From Lentisalinibacter orientalis (lineage in GTDB: Bacteria; Pseudomonadota; Gammaproteobacteria; Steroidobacterales; Woeseiaceae), in the NCBI RefSeq assembly GCF_040706535.1, contig NZ_JAPDRJ010000001.1, positions 682,001 to 746,000 on the forward strand: DNA of 64,000 nt, given 5' to 3'. Numbering within the stretch: position 1 is the first letter of the stretch; each line of letters starts with the position of its first letter. A program made the translations under genes and the position numbers. Below the pieces are notes generated by a model, which saw nothing but the letters and a program-made list of their open reading frames with translations, did no database searches and had not been told where the DNA came from. Shown here piece by piece: positions 24,772 through 33,333 of this stretch.

Positions 24772-26949
24772 TTACATCAGTTCCAGATTGGCATAGGTGA
24801 GCACCAGCCACTTGGTGCCGGCACCCTCGAAGTTCACCTGCACCCGGGCATGGGCGCCCTGGCCCTCGCAGTTCAGCACCACGCCTTCGCCGAACTTGCC
24901 GTGGCGCACGCGCTGGCCGAGCCGGATGCCGTCCTCACCGCCCGAGGGCTCGCGGCCGGCCCGGGACGGGCGCCGCGCCGGCGAGACCACCGGCCGGCTG
25001 ATCTGCGCCCGCGGCCGGATCTCCTCCACCAGCTCGGTCGGGATCTCGGCGATGAAGCGCGACGGCAGCGAGAAACTGTCGGTGCCGTGCAGGCGCCGCT
25101 GCTCGGCGTAGGTGATGTAGAGCTGGCGCATCGCCCGGGTGGTGCCGACGTAGCACAGGCGCCGCTCCTCCTCGAGTCCGCCCGGGTCGTTGATGGAGCG
25201 CTGGTGGGGGAACAGGCCGTCCTCCATGCCGCAGAGGAAGACCAGCGGGAATTCCAGGCCCTTCGCGGAGTGCAGCGTCATCAGCTGGACGCAGTCCTCC
25301 CAGGCATCCGCCTGGCCCTCGCCCGCCTCCAGCGCCGCGTGGGCCAGGAAGGCGTCCAGCGGCGGCATGTCGGTGTCGCTCTGCTCCGGGTCGAAGCCCC
25401 GGGCGGCGCTCACCAGTTCCTCCAGGTTCTCCACCCGGGTGATGGCGCGCTCGCTCTTCTCCTTGCGGAAGTGCTCCACCAGCCCGCTGGCGCCGATGAC
25501 GTGGTCCACCCGCTCGTGCAGGTCCAGGCCCTTCGTGTCCCGGTCCAGCACCTCGATGAGATTCAGGAAGGCGCGGATGGCGTTGGCGGCGCGCGCGTTC
25601 ACGCCGTCGTCGCTGGCGAGTGCGCCCGCCGCGCGCCACAGCGAGCAGGCGTTGGCCCGGGCGTAGGAGCGCATGGCCTCCACGCTGCGCGCCCCGATGC
25701 CCCGCGTGGGCGTGTTCACCACTCGCTCGAAGGAGGCGTCGTCGTCCCGGTTGGCGATGAGCCGCAGGTAGGCGAGCGCGTCCTTGATCTCGGCACGCTC
25801 GAAGAAGCGCAGGCCGCCGTACACCCGGTACGGGATGCGCGCGTTCACGAGGCCCTCTTCGAGCACCCGGGACTGGGCGTTGGAGCGGTACAGAATGGCG
25901 GCGTCCGCGCGGGCGTTGCCCTGGGCCACCCAGTCGCGGATGCGGTTCACGACGAAGTCGCTCTCGTCGCGCTCGTTGAACGCGGCGTAGATGCGGATGG
26001 GCTCGCCCTCGCCGCCCTCGGTCCACAGGTTCTTGCCCATGCGCCCGTCGTTGTTGGCGATGATGGCGTTGGCGGCCTCCAGAATCGTGCCGGTCGAGCG
26101 GTAGTTCTGCTCGAGCTTCACCACCTTCGCGCCGGGGAAGTCCTTCTGGAAGCGCTGGATGTGCTCCACCCGGGCGCCGCGCCAGCGGTAGATGGACTGG
26201 TCGTCGTCGCCCACCACGAAGGGGATGCCGCTCGAGCCGGCCAGCATCCTCAGCCAGGCGTACTGGATGGCGTTGGTGTCCTGGAACTCGTCCACCAGCA
26301 GGTGGCGGAAGCGGCGCTGGTAATGGGCCAGCAGCTCGGGGTCGTTGCGCCAGAGCTCATGCGCCCGCAGCAGCAGCTCGGCGAAATCCACGAGGCCGGC
26401 GCGGTCGCACTGCTCCTGGTAGGCCCGGTAGAGCTCGATCATGCGGCGCCGGTTCGGGTCGCCGCCGTCGTCCAGGTGGTCGGGTCTCAGGCCCTCGTCC
26501 TTCTGGTTGTTGATGAACCACTGCACCTCCTTCGGCACCCAGCGGGACTCGTCCAGCTCCATGCCGCGCAGCATGCGCTTGATCAGCCGCTGCTGGTCGT
26601 CGGCGTCGATGATCTGGAACGACTGCGGCAGGCCGGCCTCGCGCCAGTGGCGGCGCAGCAGCCGGTGGGCGAGGCCGTGGAAGGTGCCGATCCAAAGATG
26701 CTGCGCCGGCATGTCCAGCAGGCTCTCGATGCGGCTGCGCATCTCGTTGGCGGCCTTGTTGGTGAAGGTCACCGCGAGCAGGCTCTGGGGCGCGACGCCG
26801 CCCACGCGGATCAGCCACGCGGCGCGGTGCACCAGCACGCGGGTCTTGCCGCTGCCGGCGCCGGCGATCACCAGCACGGGTTCGTCGGGTGCGGTGACCG
26901 CTTCCCGCTGAGCGTCGTTCAACGGATCGATGATGGGCGTGACGTCCAT
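24772..26949 (-). CDS. uvrD: DNA helicase II UvrD
   Basis: UvrD is the superfamily 1A 3'-5' helicase of nucleotide excision and mismatch repair. The 725-residue product has Walker A AGAGSGKTR, motif II LLVDEFQDTN, the DDDQSIYRWRGA motif III, QNYRST, VNTPTRGIG and the late motif LMTLHSAKGLEF, and ends in the UvrD tail LGQRVRHGKFGEGVVL. The ATG at 26949 is preferred over 26979 because it aligns with the E. coli N-terminus (MDV...LNDAQREAV) and the length then matches 720. A -10-like element lies about 60 bases upstream. Confidence 0.96.
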   Translation of the reverse strand: MDVTPIIDPLNDAQREAVTAPDEPVLVIAGAGSGKTRVLVHRAAWLIRVGGVAPQSLLAVTFTNKAANEMRSRIESLLDMPAQHLWIGTFHGLAHRLLRRHWREAGLPQSFQIIDADDQQRLIKRMLRGMELDESRWVPKEVQWFINNQKDEGLRPDHLDDGGDPNRRRMIELYRAYQEQCDRAGLVDFAELLLRAHELWRNDPELLAHYQRRFRHLLVDEFQDTNAIQYAWLRMLAGSSGIPFVVGDDDQSIYRWRGARVEHIQRFQKDFPGAKVVKLEQNYRSTGTILEAANAIIANNDGRMGKNLWTEGGEGEPIRIYAAFNERDESDFVVNRIRDWVAQGNARADAAILYRSNAQSRVLEEGLVNARIPYRVYGGLRFFERAEIKDALAYLRLIANRDDDASFERVVNTPTRGIGARSVEAMRSYARANACSLWRAAGALASDDGVNARAANAIRAFLNLIEVLDRDTKGLDLHERVDHVIGASGLVEHFRKEKSERAITRVENLEELVSAARGFDPEQSDTDMPPLDAFLAHAALEAGEGQADAWEDCVQLMTLHSAKGLEFPLVFLCGMEDGLFPHQRSINDPGGLEEERRLCYVGTTRAMRQLYITYAEQRRLHGTDSFSLPSRFIAEIPTELVEEIRPRAQISRPVVSPARRPSRAGREPSGGEDGIRLGQRVRHGKFGEGVVLNCEGQGAHARVQVNFEGAGTKWLVLTYANLELM

Positions 26950-27008
26950 GGACTCGCGTGGGTCTGAGTGAGCAGGCATGCACCCGGATGGCGGGTGCCG
27001 GGACCCGG

Positions 27009-27014
27009 AGTATA
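27009..27014 (-). promoter_or_regulatory. predicted -10 element of uvrD
   Basis: The minus strand reads TATACT, five of six consensus positions. The upstream 16-18 base region is occupied by the GC-rich hairpin and has no recognisable -35. Confidence 0.3.
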
Positions 27015-27020
27015 CCGGAC

Positions 27021-27052
27021 GGGGCGGCGGCGGGGGTCACCGCCGCCGCCCC
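27021..27052. repeat. perfect 13-base GC-only inverted repeat (hairpin)
   Basis: GGGGCGGCGGCGG at 27021-27033 pairs perfectly with 27040-27052 around a 6-base loop. A 13-pair all-GC stem is very stable in either strand's RNA. No T tract follows, so it is not a standard terminator. Confidence 0.85.
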
Positions 27053-27053
27053 C

Positions 27054-27069
27054 AACGTCGGGAGACGTT
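27054..27069. repeat. 6-4-6 inverted repeat, candidate operator
   Basis: AACGTC (27054-27059) and GACGTT (27064-27069) flank GGGA. It lies 17 bases upstream of the -35-like hexamer of the catabolic operon, a suitable place for a regulator site. No regulator gene is adjacent. Confidence 0.4.
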
Positions 27070-27085
27070 CTGCTCCCCTCGGCGG

Positions 27086-27114
27086 ATGACCGGCAGTCGG
27101 GCAGGCGCTAGTAT
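27086..27114 (+). promoter_or_regulatory. possible promoter of the monooxygenase operon
   Basis: ATGACC (27086-27091) and TAGTAT (27109-27114) are spaced by 17 bases, each matching four of six consensus positions. The start codon is about 38 bases past the -10. Confidence 0.35.
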
Positions 27115-27151
27115 TCGTCGTCGAAGGGGGCGGGCCGGGGGGTCCCATGAA

Positions 27152-28336
27152 TTGACCAACCATCAGGTGATCATCGCCGGCGCCGGACCGGTGGGTCTCT
27201 CGGCCGCCATGGCGTTGTCCAGGGCGGGTGTCCGTTGCCTCGTGCTGGAGGCCGCGGACGACATCGATATGCGGATGCGCGCCTCCACCTTCCACCCGCC
27301 CACCCTGGACATGCTGCAGGCGCTCGGCGTGGCCGAGACGCTTGTGGCCGAGGGGCTGAAGGCACCGGTCTGGCAGATGCGCCAGCACGAGAGCGGCCGC
27401 ACCGTGAACTTCGATCTCGGCGTTCTGCAGGGCGATACCGCCCACCCCTTCCGGCTGCAATGCGAGCAGCATCGCCTGTGCCGCATCCTTCTGGCGGAAC
27501 TCCGGCAGTCGGACCTTGCCGAAGTGCGCTTCTCCACGCCGGTGCAGCAGGTCGCGCAGGATGCCGGCGGCGTGACGGTGCACACCGCCGACGGCGTGCA
27601 GCGCACGGCCGACTGGCTCATCGGCGCGGACGGCGCCGGCAGCCGCGTGCGCGAGTGCCTGGGGCTCGAGTACGAGGGCCGGACCTACGAGCACGCCTCG
27701 GTGCTGGTGACCACGGATTTCCCCTTCCACAATTACCTGGAGGGTCTGGCCAACGTCGCCTACTGCTGGAGCGGCGCGGGCCCCTTCAGTCTGCTGCGGC
27801 TGCCCGGCTGCTGGCGGGTGAGCCTCTACCCCGACGCGGGTGACGACCTCGCCGCGCTGCAGGCGAGCGACCGGCTCCGCCCGGCGCTGGCGCGTATCCA
27901 CCCGGATGCGGCCGATGCCCGCCTGCTGGCGGTGAACCCCTACCGCGTGCACGAACGCTGTGTGCCCGAGTTCCGCCGCGGCCGGGTGCTGCTGGCCGGC
28001 GATTCCGCCCACCTGAACGCGCCCAGCGGCGGCATGGGCATGAACGGCGGCATCCATGACGCCATGAACCTGGTCGAGAAACTGCTGCGGGTGCTGCACG
28101 GCGGGCCCGATGCGCTGCTGGAGCGCTACTCCCGGCAGCGCCGCCACATGGCCGCGGGCGCCATCATCCCCCAGGCTGCCGACAACCGCGCCCGCATGCA
28201 GACCCGCGACCCTGCCGAGCAGGAGGAGCGGCTGGCACAATTCGAGGAAATCGCGAAAGATGAGTCCCGTTGCCGGCAGTTTCTGCTGCGCAGCTCCATG
28301 ATCACCGGCCTGAGAGAAGCGGAGACCATCGCGTGA
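27152..28336 (+). CDS. FAD-dependent monooxygenase (aromatic hydroxylase fold)
   Basis: The 394-residue flavoprotein has the three fingerprints of the p-hydroxybenzoate hydroxylase family: the N-terminal dinucleotide site IIAGAGPVGLSAAMALS, the middle IGADGAGSRVRE, and the C-terminal GRVLLAGDSAHLNAPSGGMGMNGG. Such enzymes insert one oxygen atom into aromatic or enol substrates using NAD(P)H. The start is a TTG at 27152, preceded by GGGGGG; a nearby ATG at 27146 is followed at once by a stop in its own frame, and no ATG is available in frame before the Rossmann strand. A GTG at 27167 is too late. It leads a four-gene operon and overlaps the next gene by GTGA. Confidence 0.87.
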   Translation: MTNHQVIIAGAGPVGLSAAMALSRAGVRCLVLEAADDIDMRMRASTFHPPTLDMLQALGVAETLVAEGLKAPVWQMRQHESGRTVNFDLGVLQGDTAHPFRLQCEQHRLCRILLAELRQSDLAEVRFSTPVQQVAQDAGGVTVHTADGVQRTADWLIGADGAGSRVRECLGLEYEGRTYEHASVLVTTDFPFHNYLEGLANVAYCWSGAGPFSLLRLPGCWRVSLYPDAGDDLAALQASDRLRPALARIHPDAADARLLAVNPYRVHERCVPEFRRGRVLLAGDSAHLNAPSGGMGMNGGIHDAMNLVEKLLRVLHGGPDALLERYSRQRRHMAAGAIIPQAADNRARMQTRDPAEQEERLAQFEEIAKDESRCRQFLLRSSMITGLREAETIA

Positions 28337-29064
28337 AGCAGTCGATCATGCCGACGCTGCACTTCGGCGTCGCCACGCCCCAGGCCAACCCGACGGTCGA
28401 GGCCGAGTTCCGGCACCTGCTCACCGGCCGGCACCTGCCGGTCACGACCCGCCTCACCAGCCGGGCCCGGGACCCGGCCGAGCGGCTGCGCGAATACTTC
28501 GGGCAGATCGGCCCGGCCATCGAGAGCTTCGACAGCCTGCCGCTGGCGGCCTTCGCCTTCGCGTGCACCGGCTCCACCTATCTCACCGGTGCCGAGGCGG
28601 AGGACGCCGCCGTCCAGCGCCTGACGGACCACTTCGGCCTCCCCGTGGTGACGGCCACGGCTGCCATCCGGGCGGAGCTCGCGCTGCGGGGGGCGCGCCG
28701 GCTGGCCGTCTTCGCACCTTATCCGGCCTCGTTGTGCGCCGCGGCCAGGCGCTACTGGCAGGCGGCGGGCTTTGAGGTGGTGCGTCTGCAGCGCCTGGAG
28801 ATCGGCAGCGAGGACACCCGCTCCATCTACGATCTGACGCCGGCGGCGGTAGCCGGCGCGCTGGCGGATTTTGCTGCACCCGAGGCCGACGTCGTTCTGC
28901 TGAGCGGCACCGGCATGCCGAGCCTGGATGCCATCCTGTCCGCGAAGGACGGGCCGCCGATGATCTCGAGCAATCTCTGTCTTGCCGCGCAGCTGCTGCG
29001 GCGCACGGGGGAGTGGCCGGGCGACGGCGCGGCCGACGCCGGGCGGATGATGGCAGAGGGCTGA
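28333..29064 (+). CDS. Asp/Glu racemase superfamily enzyme (maleate isomerase / arylmalonate decarboxylase-like)
   Basis: The 243-residue protein belongs to the Asp/Glu racemase superfamily, closest in motif layout to maleate cis-trans isomerase and arylmalonate decarboxylase. The first catalytic loop reads FAFACTGSTYLTG with Cys78; the second reads LLSGTGMPSLDAI with Gly192 where a cysteine is expected. The distance of 114 residues equals that between Gly74 and Cys188 in the Bordetella arylmalonate decarboxylase, so the present enzyme has the same two positions with Gly and Cys exchanged. One-base chemistry (decarboxylation, or half an isomerisation) is therefore more likely than two-base racemisation. 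The GTG at 28333 overlaps the monooxygenase stop; ATG 28348 is an alternative. Confidence 0.8.
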   Translation: MKQSIMPTLHFGVATPQANPTVEAEFRHLLTGRHLPVTTRLTSRARDPAERLREYFGQIGPAIESFDSLPLAAFAFACTGSTYLTGAEAEDAAVQRLTDHFGLPVVTATAAIRAELALRGARRLAVFAPYPASLCAAARRYWQAAGFEVVRLQRLEIGSEDTRSIYDLTPAAVAGALADFAAPEADVVLLSGTGMPSLDAILSAKDGPPMISSNLCLAAQLLRRTGEWPGDGAADAGRMMAEG

Positions 29065-29067
29065 CCT

Positions 29068-30570
29068 ATGGCATGGCCGCTACCCGACGAAATCGTTAGC
29101 ATAATCAACGGCTCAGCGGTGTTGCCGGCGGCCGCGGCGACGCGTCTGCCCGTGCTGAACCCGGCCACGGAGATGCGCATCGCCCGCCTTGTGGAGGCCG
29201 ACCGGGCAGAGGTGGATGCCGCGGTGCGCGCCGCCCGCACCGCCTTCGACACCGGCCCCTGGCCGCGCATGCCGCTGGATGAACGCAAGGCCGTCATGCT
29301 GCAGGCCCGCAGGTTGCTGCTGGAAAATGCTGCGGAACTGGCCTGGCTGGAGTGCAGCAATGCCGGCCTGCCGATGCGCGACGTCCGCGACCGCCACATC
29401 CCGCGCCTGGCGCGGAACTTCGAGTACTTCGCCGAACTGGTGAGCACCGAGGCCGGCGAACTGTACGAGCAGACCCCGGGTTTCGTGACCACGGTGGGCC
29501 GGGAGCCGGCCGGTGTCGCCGCGCTGCTGGCGCCGTGGAATGCGCCCCTCGCGCTCGCATCCATGAAAATCGCCGCGGCCATCGCGGCGGGTAATGCCTG
29601 CGTGCTGAAGCCCTCGGAGCATACGGCGCTGTCCCTGCCGCGGCTGGTGGAACTGTTGCACGAGGCGGGTCTGCCACCGGGGGTCGTCAACCTGGTCAAC
29701 GGCCGCGGCGCGGTGACCGGCGCAGCCCTGGCGGCTCACCCCGGCGTGGACCGGATCGCCTTCACGGGCGGGACGGAGACCGGCCGCCGGATCATGGCCG
29801 CCGCCGCGCCGAACCTGACCCCGGTGATGCTGGAACTGGGCGGCAAGTCCGCCAACATCGTCTTCGCCGACGCCGACCTGGACCGGGCGCTGGACGGGGC
29901 CCTGATCGGCATCTTCTCCAACAACGGCCAGCAGTGCCTGGCCGGCTCCCGCATCCTGGTGCAGCGCTCCGTGGCCGACGCGTTCATGGGACGCTTCGTG
30001 GAGCGGGCCCGCAACCTGCGGGTCGGCGATCCCATGGACCCGGCCACCGAGATCGGCCCGCTGGCCTACGAGGCGCATTTCCGGCGCGTGCTCGGCTATG
30101 CCGATATCGCCCGGTCCGAGGGGGCGCAGCTCCTCATCGGCGGGGAGCGGCTGGGCGCCGACGGCGAGGGCTTCTATCTGCAGCCGACGGCGGTGCTCGC
30201 GGACCCCGCGAGCCGGGTGGCCCGGGAGGAGATCTTCGGCCCGTTCGCCACCTTCCACGTGTTCGATACCGAGGACGAGGCGGTACGCATCGCCAACGAC
30301 TCGCCCTACGGCCTGGTGGCCTACGTGTGGACCCGGGACATCGGCACCGCGTTCCGGGTGCGCGACGGCCTGCGAACGGGTACCGTCTGGATCAATACGC
30401 CGCTCATGCGGGAGATCCGGGCGCCGTTTGGCGGCTGCAAGGACTCCGGTCTGGGCCGTTCCGGCGGCCGCGAGGGCCTGGCTTTCTACACCGAGACCAA
30501 GGTGACCACCATCGCAGTGGAGCCGCCGCCGCTGCCGCGGCTGGGCGGCGGCGGGGACGAGACGGACTAG
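29068..30570 (+). CDS. aldehyde dehydrogenase family protein
   Basis: The 500-residue NAD(P)-dependent enzyme has all catalytic elements of the family: Asn158 in APWNAP, Lys181 in LKPSEH, FTGGTETGRRI, general base Glu256 in LELGGKS and nucleophile Cys290 in GQQCLAGSR. The pattern is closest to semialdehyde dehydrogenases of the HpaE/GABALDH type, which oxidise aldehydes arising in aromatic catabolism; the substrate cannot be decided. It starts 3 bases after the racemase-like gene and precedes an MFS transporter. The proline- and glycine-rich tail is low complexity. Confidence 0.92.
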   Translation: MAWPLPDEIVSIINGSAVLPAAAATRLPVLNPATEMRIARLVEADRAEVDAAVRAARTAFDTGPWPRMPLDERKAVMLQARRLLLENAAELAWLECSNAGLPMRDVRDRHIPRLARNFEYFAELVSTEAGELYEQTPGFVTTVGREPAGVAALLAPWNAPLALASMKIAAAIAAGNACVLKPSEHTALSLPRLVELLHEAGLPPGVVNLVNGRGAVTGAALAAHPGVDRIAFTGGTETGRRIMAAAAPNLTPVMLELGGKSANIVFADADLDRALDGALIGIFSNNGQQCLAGSRILVQRSVADAFMGRFVERARNLRVGDPMDPATEIGPLAYEAHFRRVLGYADIARSEGAQLLIGGERLGADGEGFYLQPTAVLADPASRVAREEIFGPFATFHVFDTEDEAVRIANDSPYGLVAYVWTRDIGTAFRVRDGLRTGTVWINTPLMREIRAPFGGCKDSGLGRSGGREGLAFYTETKVTTIAVEPPPLPRLGGGGDETD

Positions 30571-30588
30571 AACAAGAAAGGGGAAGCC

Positions 30589-31824
30589 ATGGCCGTGCGC
30601 TGGCGGATCGCCATCATGCTGGCGGTCATCACGACCATCAACTACGTCGACCGGCTGAGTTTCGGCATGGTCATGCCCGTGGTCAGGGACGACTTCGGCA
30701 TCAGCGATCAGCACTACGGCTGGCTGACCTCGGCCTTCCTCGGCGCCTATGCGCTGGGCCAGCTGCTCACCGGACCGGTCATCGACCGACTCGGCACGCG
30801 GCTGTCGTTCACGCTGGCGGCCGGCCTGTGGAGTCTGTCCACCATGCTGCATGCGCTGGGGCGCGGCGTGACGAGCTTCCTGGTGCTGCGGATCTCCCTC
30901 GGCCTCACCGAGGCCGCGAACTTCCCGGCCGCACTGAAGGCGGTGGCCCAGTGGTTCCCGGCCAGCGAGCGTTCCACCGCCGTGGGCATCTTCATGCTGG
31001 GCGCCGGCGCGGGCTCCATCATCACGCCGCCGCTGGCGGCCGGGCTGATCGAGAACTTCGGCTGGGAGTGGGCGTTCCTGGTGCCCGGCGGTATCGGCCT
31101 GGTCTGGGCCTTCTTCTGGCATCGCTGGTTCCGCCTGCCGGAGGACCACCCCCGCATCACCCCCGCCGAGCGCAATCTCATCCTCGCCGAGCGTGCCCCC
31201 CAGCAGGCCGGCGAGGGCTGGGCGGAGCTGCTGAAGCACCGGGAATTCTGGGGCCTGATGATCTCCCGCTTCGTCAGCGACGGGCCGTTCTATTTCTTCG
31301 TCTTCTGGCTGCCGCTGTACCTGGCGGACGAGCGCGGCTTCAACCTGCGCGAGATCGGCATGTTCGCCTGGATACCGTTCGTGGCGGCGGATCTGGGCGC
31401 CTGGTTCGGCGGCTGGCTGTCCAGCCGCATCATCAAGAACGGGGGCAGCATCGACTTCTCCCGCAAGTTCGTGATCTGGCTGGGTGCGCTGCTGATGCTC
31501 GGCGCCATGCCGGCTGCCACCGCCGGCTCGCCCTACGTCGCCATCGCGCTGATATCGCTGGGCATGTTCTCCATCCAGGTAAAGAGCGCGGTGTTCTTCA
31601 CCCTGCCGTCGGACCTTTTCTCGGCCGGGCGGGTGGCGTCGGTGTGGGGGGCATACGGGGCCATCGGCAGCCTGGGCGCGGCGCTGTTCGCGCCCATGGC
31701 CGGCTGGCTCATCCAGAACTACTCGTACCGGCCGCTGTTCGTGGTGGTCTCGCTGCTGCCGATACTCTCGGCCGCGCTGCTGATGATCTTCGTGCCGCGG
31801 ATCCGCCAGCTCTCGGCCGCGTGA
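30589..31824 (+). CDS. MFS transporter, anion:cation symporter type
   Basis: The 411-residue protein has 12 predicted membrane helices and the ACS-family N-terminus ITTINYVDRLSFGMVMP, followed by LTSAFLGAYALGQLLTGPVIDRLGTR (the loop motif) and GLTEAANFPAALKAVAQWFP, as in hexuronate, galactarate or other organic-anion symporters. A carboxylated substrate of this operon is thus likely. It follows the dehydrogenase by 18 bases with AAAGGGGAAG before its ATG as the ribosome site. The stop is 7 bases from the convergent MscS stop. Confidence 0.9.
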   Translation: MAVRWRIAIMLAVITTINYVDRLSFGMVMPVVRDDFGISDQHYGWLTSAFLGAYALGQLLTGPVIDRLGTRLSFTLAAGLWSLSTMLHALGRGVTSFLVLRISLGLTEAANFPAALKAVAQWFPASERSTAVGIFMLGAGAGSIITPPLAAGLIENFGWEWAFLVPGGIGLVWAFFWHRWFRLPEDHPRITPAERNLILAERAPQQAGEGWAELLKHREFWGLMISRFVSDGPFYFFVFWLPLYLADERGFNLREIGMFAWIPFVAADLGAWFGGWLSSRIIKNGGSIDFSRKFVIWLGALLMLGAMPAATAGSPYVAIALISLGMFSIQVKSAVFFTLPSDLFSAGRVASVWGAYGAIGSLGAALFAPMAGWLIQNYSYRPLFVVVSLLPILSAALLMIFVPRIRQLSAA

Positions 31825-31831
31825 GCCGGCC

Positions 31832-32917
31832 TCAGCCCCCCGGCTTGCGGTCTTTGTCGTCCTTGCCGCCGCCGGCTGCGTCCACGGCCTCCGTCAGCGC
31901 GGCCACCCGCCGCTCCAGCGCCTCGAGCTCACGCTGCATGGCCGGCTTCTTCTCCTCGTCGGCTTCCTTGATGGCGGCCTCGAGCGCGGTTTTCGCCGCC
32001 TGCTGCTCTTCCAGCTCCAGCCGCAGGGACTCGCGCTCGCCGGCCTCCTCGGCCTTGTCGAATATGCGGTCCTCGGGCTTCTGCTCCACCGGCGTTTTCT
32101 GCGGTGCCGACCCTCCATCCGCCTCCGGCGGGATGACCGGCACGCCTTCGCCGATGCGCCGCTGGTTCATGAACGTGGGCGAGACGATCTCGATGCCGGC
32201 GCCGTGCAGGGTGTCCAGGATCGCGCGCCTGAGATTGGAGCGCGCCGTCAGCAGGTGCTTCACCTCCGCCAGGAAGCCCGACACCCGGTAGGTGACTGAG
32301 AAGTCACCGAGCTCGCGCAGGTGCACGAACGGCTCGTCCAAACCCGATGCGGATGCCGCCTCCTTCAGCAGCGTCTCTATGCGGCTGTGGGCGACGTCGT
32401 AGCCGAGGGACAGCGAGGCCGAGATCATGGTGCCGGAGTAGTGCACGACAGTGACGGGGTTCGTGACCAGGTAGAGGTTAGGGATGGTCGTGAGGTCGCG
32501 TTCCTCCGTCTGGATCTCGGTGTGGAACAGGCCCCGCTCGGTCACGCGGCCGAACTCCTCGCCGACGCTGACGAAGTCGCCCGGGCGGAAGCTCCTCACC
32601 ATGCGCAGCATCAGGCCCGCCATGGCGTTGGCCACGAAGGTGGTGGAAGACAGGGCGATGACGGCGGTGAGCACGATGCCGATCAGGCTCAGCACCTGTC
32701 CCCGCGTGCTGTCCGACATGGGCAGCAGCAGCACGACCAACAGCAGCCCCGCGGCCGTGAGCAGCAGCATGGTCAGCTGCCGGGGCAGGCGTGCCTCCGT
32801 GCCGAGGGGCTTGCGGGACAGCAGCAGCCACTGGCCCAGCGCGAGGACCATCGCCACGAAGGCGGTGGCCGCCAGCGCGGGCACGTAGTCGCCGAATGCC
32901 GCGATCAGGTCGCTCAC
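31832..32917 (-). CDS. MscS family mechanosensitive channel with C-terminal coiled coil
   Basis: The 361-residue protein has three N-terminal membrane helices, the third with the pore-lining pattern TTFVANAMAGLMLRMVRSFRPGDFV, and a beta-domain (LGYDVAHSR, THLRE-like FVHLRELGDFSVTYRV). The extra C-terminal 90 residues form a charged coiled coil, absent from E. coli MscS. The channel opens under membrane tension to protect from osmotic downshock. It follows DUF4404 by 64 bases. Confidence 0.88.
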   Translation of the reverse strand: MSDLIAAFGDYVPALAATAFVAMVLALGQWLLLSRKPLGTEARLPRQLTMLLLTAAGLLLVVLLLPMSDSTRGQVLSLIGIVLTAVIALSSTTFVANAMAGLMLRMVRSFRPGDFVSVGEEFGRVTERGLFHTEIQTEERDLTTIPNLYLVTNPVTVVHYSGTMISASLSLGYDVAHSRIETLLKEAASASGLDEPFVHLRELGDFSVTYRVSGFLAEVKHLLTARSNLRRAILDTLHGAGIEIVSPTFMNQRRIGEGVPVIPPEADGGSAPQKTPVEQKPEDRIFDKAEEAGERESLRLELEEQQAAKTALEAAIKEADEEKKPAMQRELEALERRVAALTEAVDAAGGGKDDKDRKPGG

Positions 32918-32981
32918 GCTGCCGGACGCCGCTCCGCGACGGCTGCCGTCGGGCCGGTCATCCCCGCCGTCATACAGGACA

Positions 32982-33263
32982 CTAGATGCCCAGCTTCGCC
33001 AGAGTGTCCGCTATCTCGCGCAGCACGCGATAGGTGCGCGGGTGTTCGGCCTGGAAATTGGTCGCCGTCTCGCGCACCTGGTTGCTGAGCGCGTCGCCGC
33101 TCTCGGGTTCCGCTGCGGCTTGTTCGCCCTGATCGAGCAGCCGGTGGATGTCCTCGTCCACCTGGGTCAGCAGCCTGCGCATGTCCTCGTCCAGCTGACC
33201 GGAGCCCTCGAGCTCCCGGTGCAGCGTGCGGAGTTGATCCTTCAATCGATCCTGTTCGCTCAC
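32982..33263 (-). CDS. DUF4404 family protein
   Basis: This 93-residue cytoplasmic protein is almost entirely helical, with heptad-like segments (RLKDQLRTLHRELEG, LLTQVDEDIHRLLDQ) and the conserved C-terminal FQAEHPRTYRVLREIADTLAKLGI. It matches the DUF4404 pattern; the function is unknown. The GTG at 33263 gives the family-like N-terminus MSEQDRLKDQL; a longer frame has a nonconserved lead. It sits ahead of the MscS gene. Confidence 0.8.
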   Translation of the reverse strand: MSEQDRLKDQLRTLHRELEGSGQLDEDMRRLLTQVDEDIHRLLDQGEQAAAEPESGDALSNQVRETATNFQAEHPRTYRVLREIADTLAKLGI

Positions 33264-33333
33264 TGGTGTATCCGTCTGTCTGCGTGCTGTCCCGATTATG
33301 CCACGAGGCTGCACCGTCCCAGCGTGCCGTCGC

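Larger units (their letters stand above)
26950..27151. other. uvrD / catabolic operon divergent region
   Basis: This 202-base divergent gap contains, from left to right, a minus-strand -10-like hexamer, a perfect GC-only 13-base hairpin, an AACGTC/GACGTT inverted repeat and a plus-strand promoter-like pair. No LexA-type CTGT-N8-ACAG box is seen despite the uvrD start. Confidence 0.6.

Noticed and set aside
24721..26967. A 748-codon plus-strand frame antisense to uvrD
   Set aside because: It mirrors the UvrD codons, is rich in Val/His/Gln/Gly with no domain, and is a known artefact of GC-rich DNA.
26980..27150. A LexA box for uvrD
   Set aside because: No CTGT-N8-ACAG-like site is found in the gap on either strand.
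29113..31239. A 708-codon minus-strand frame antisense to the dehydrogenase and MFS genes
   Set aside because: No family signature is seen, and both sense genes are well supported.
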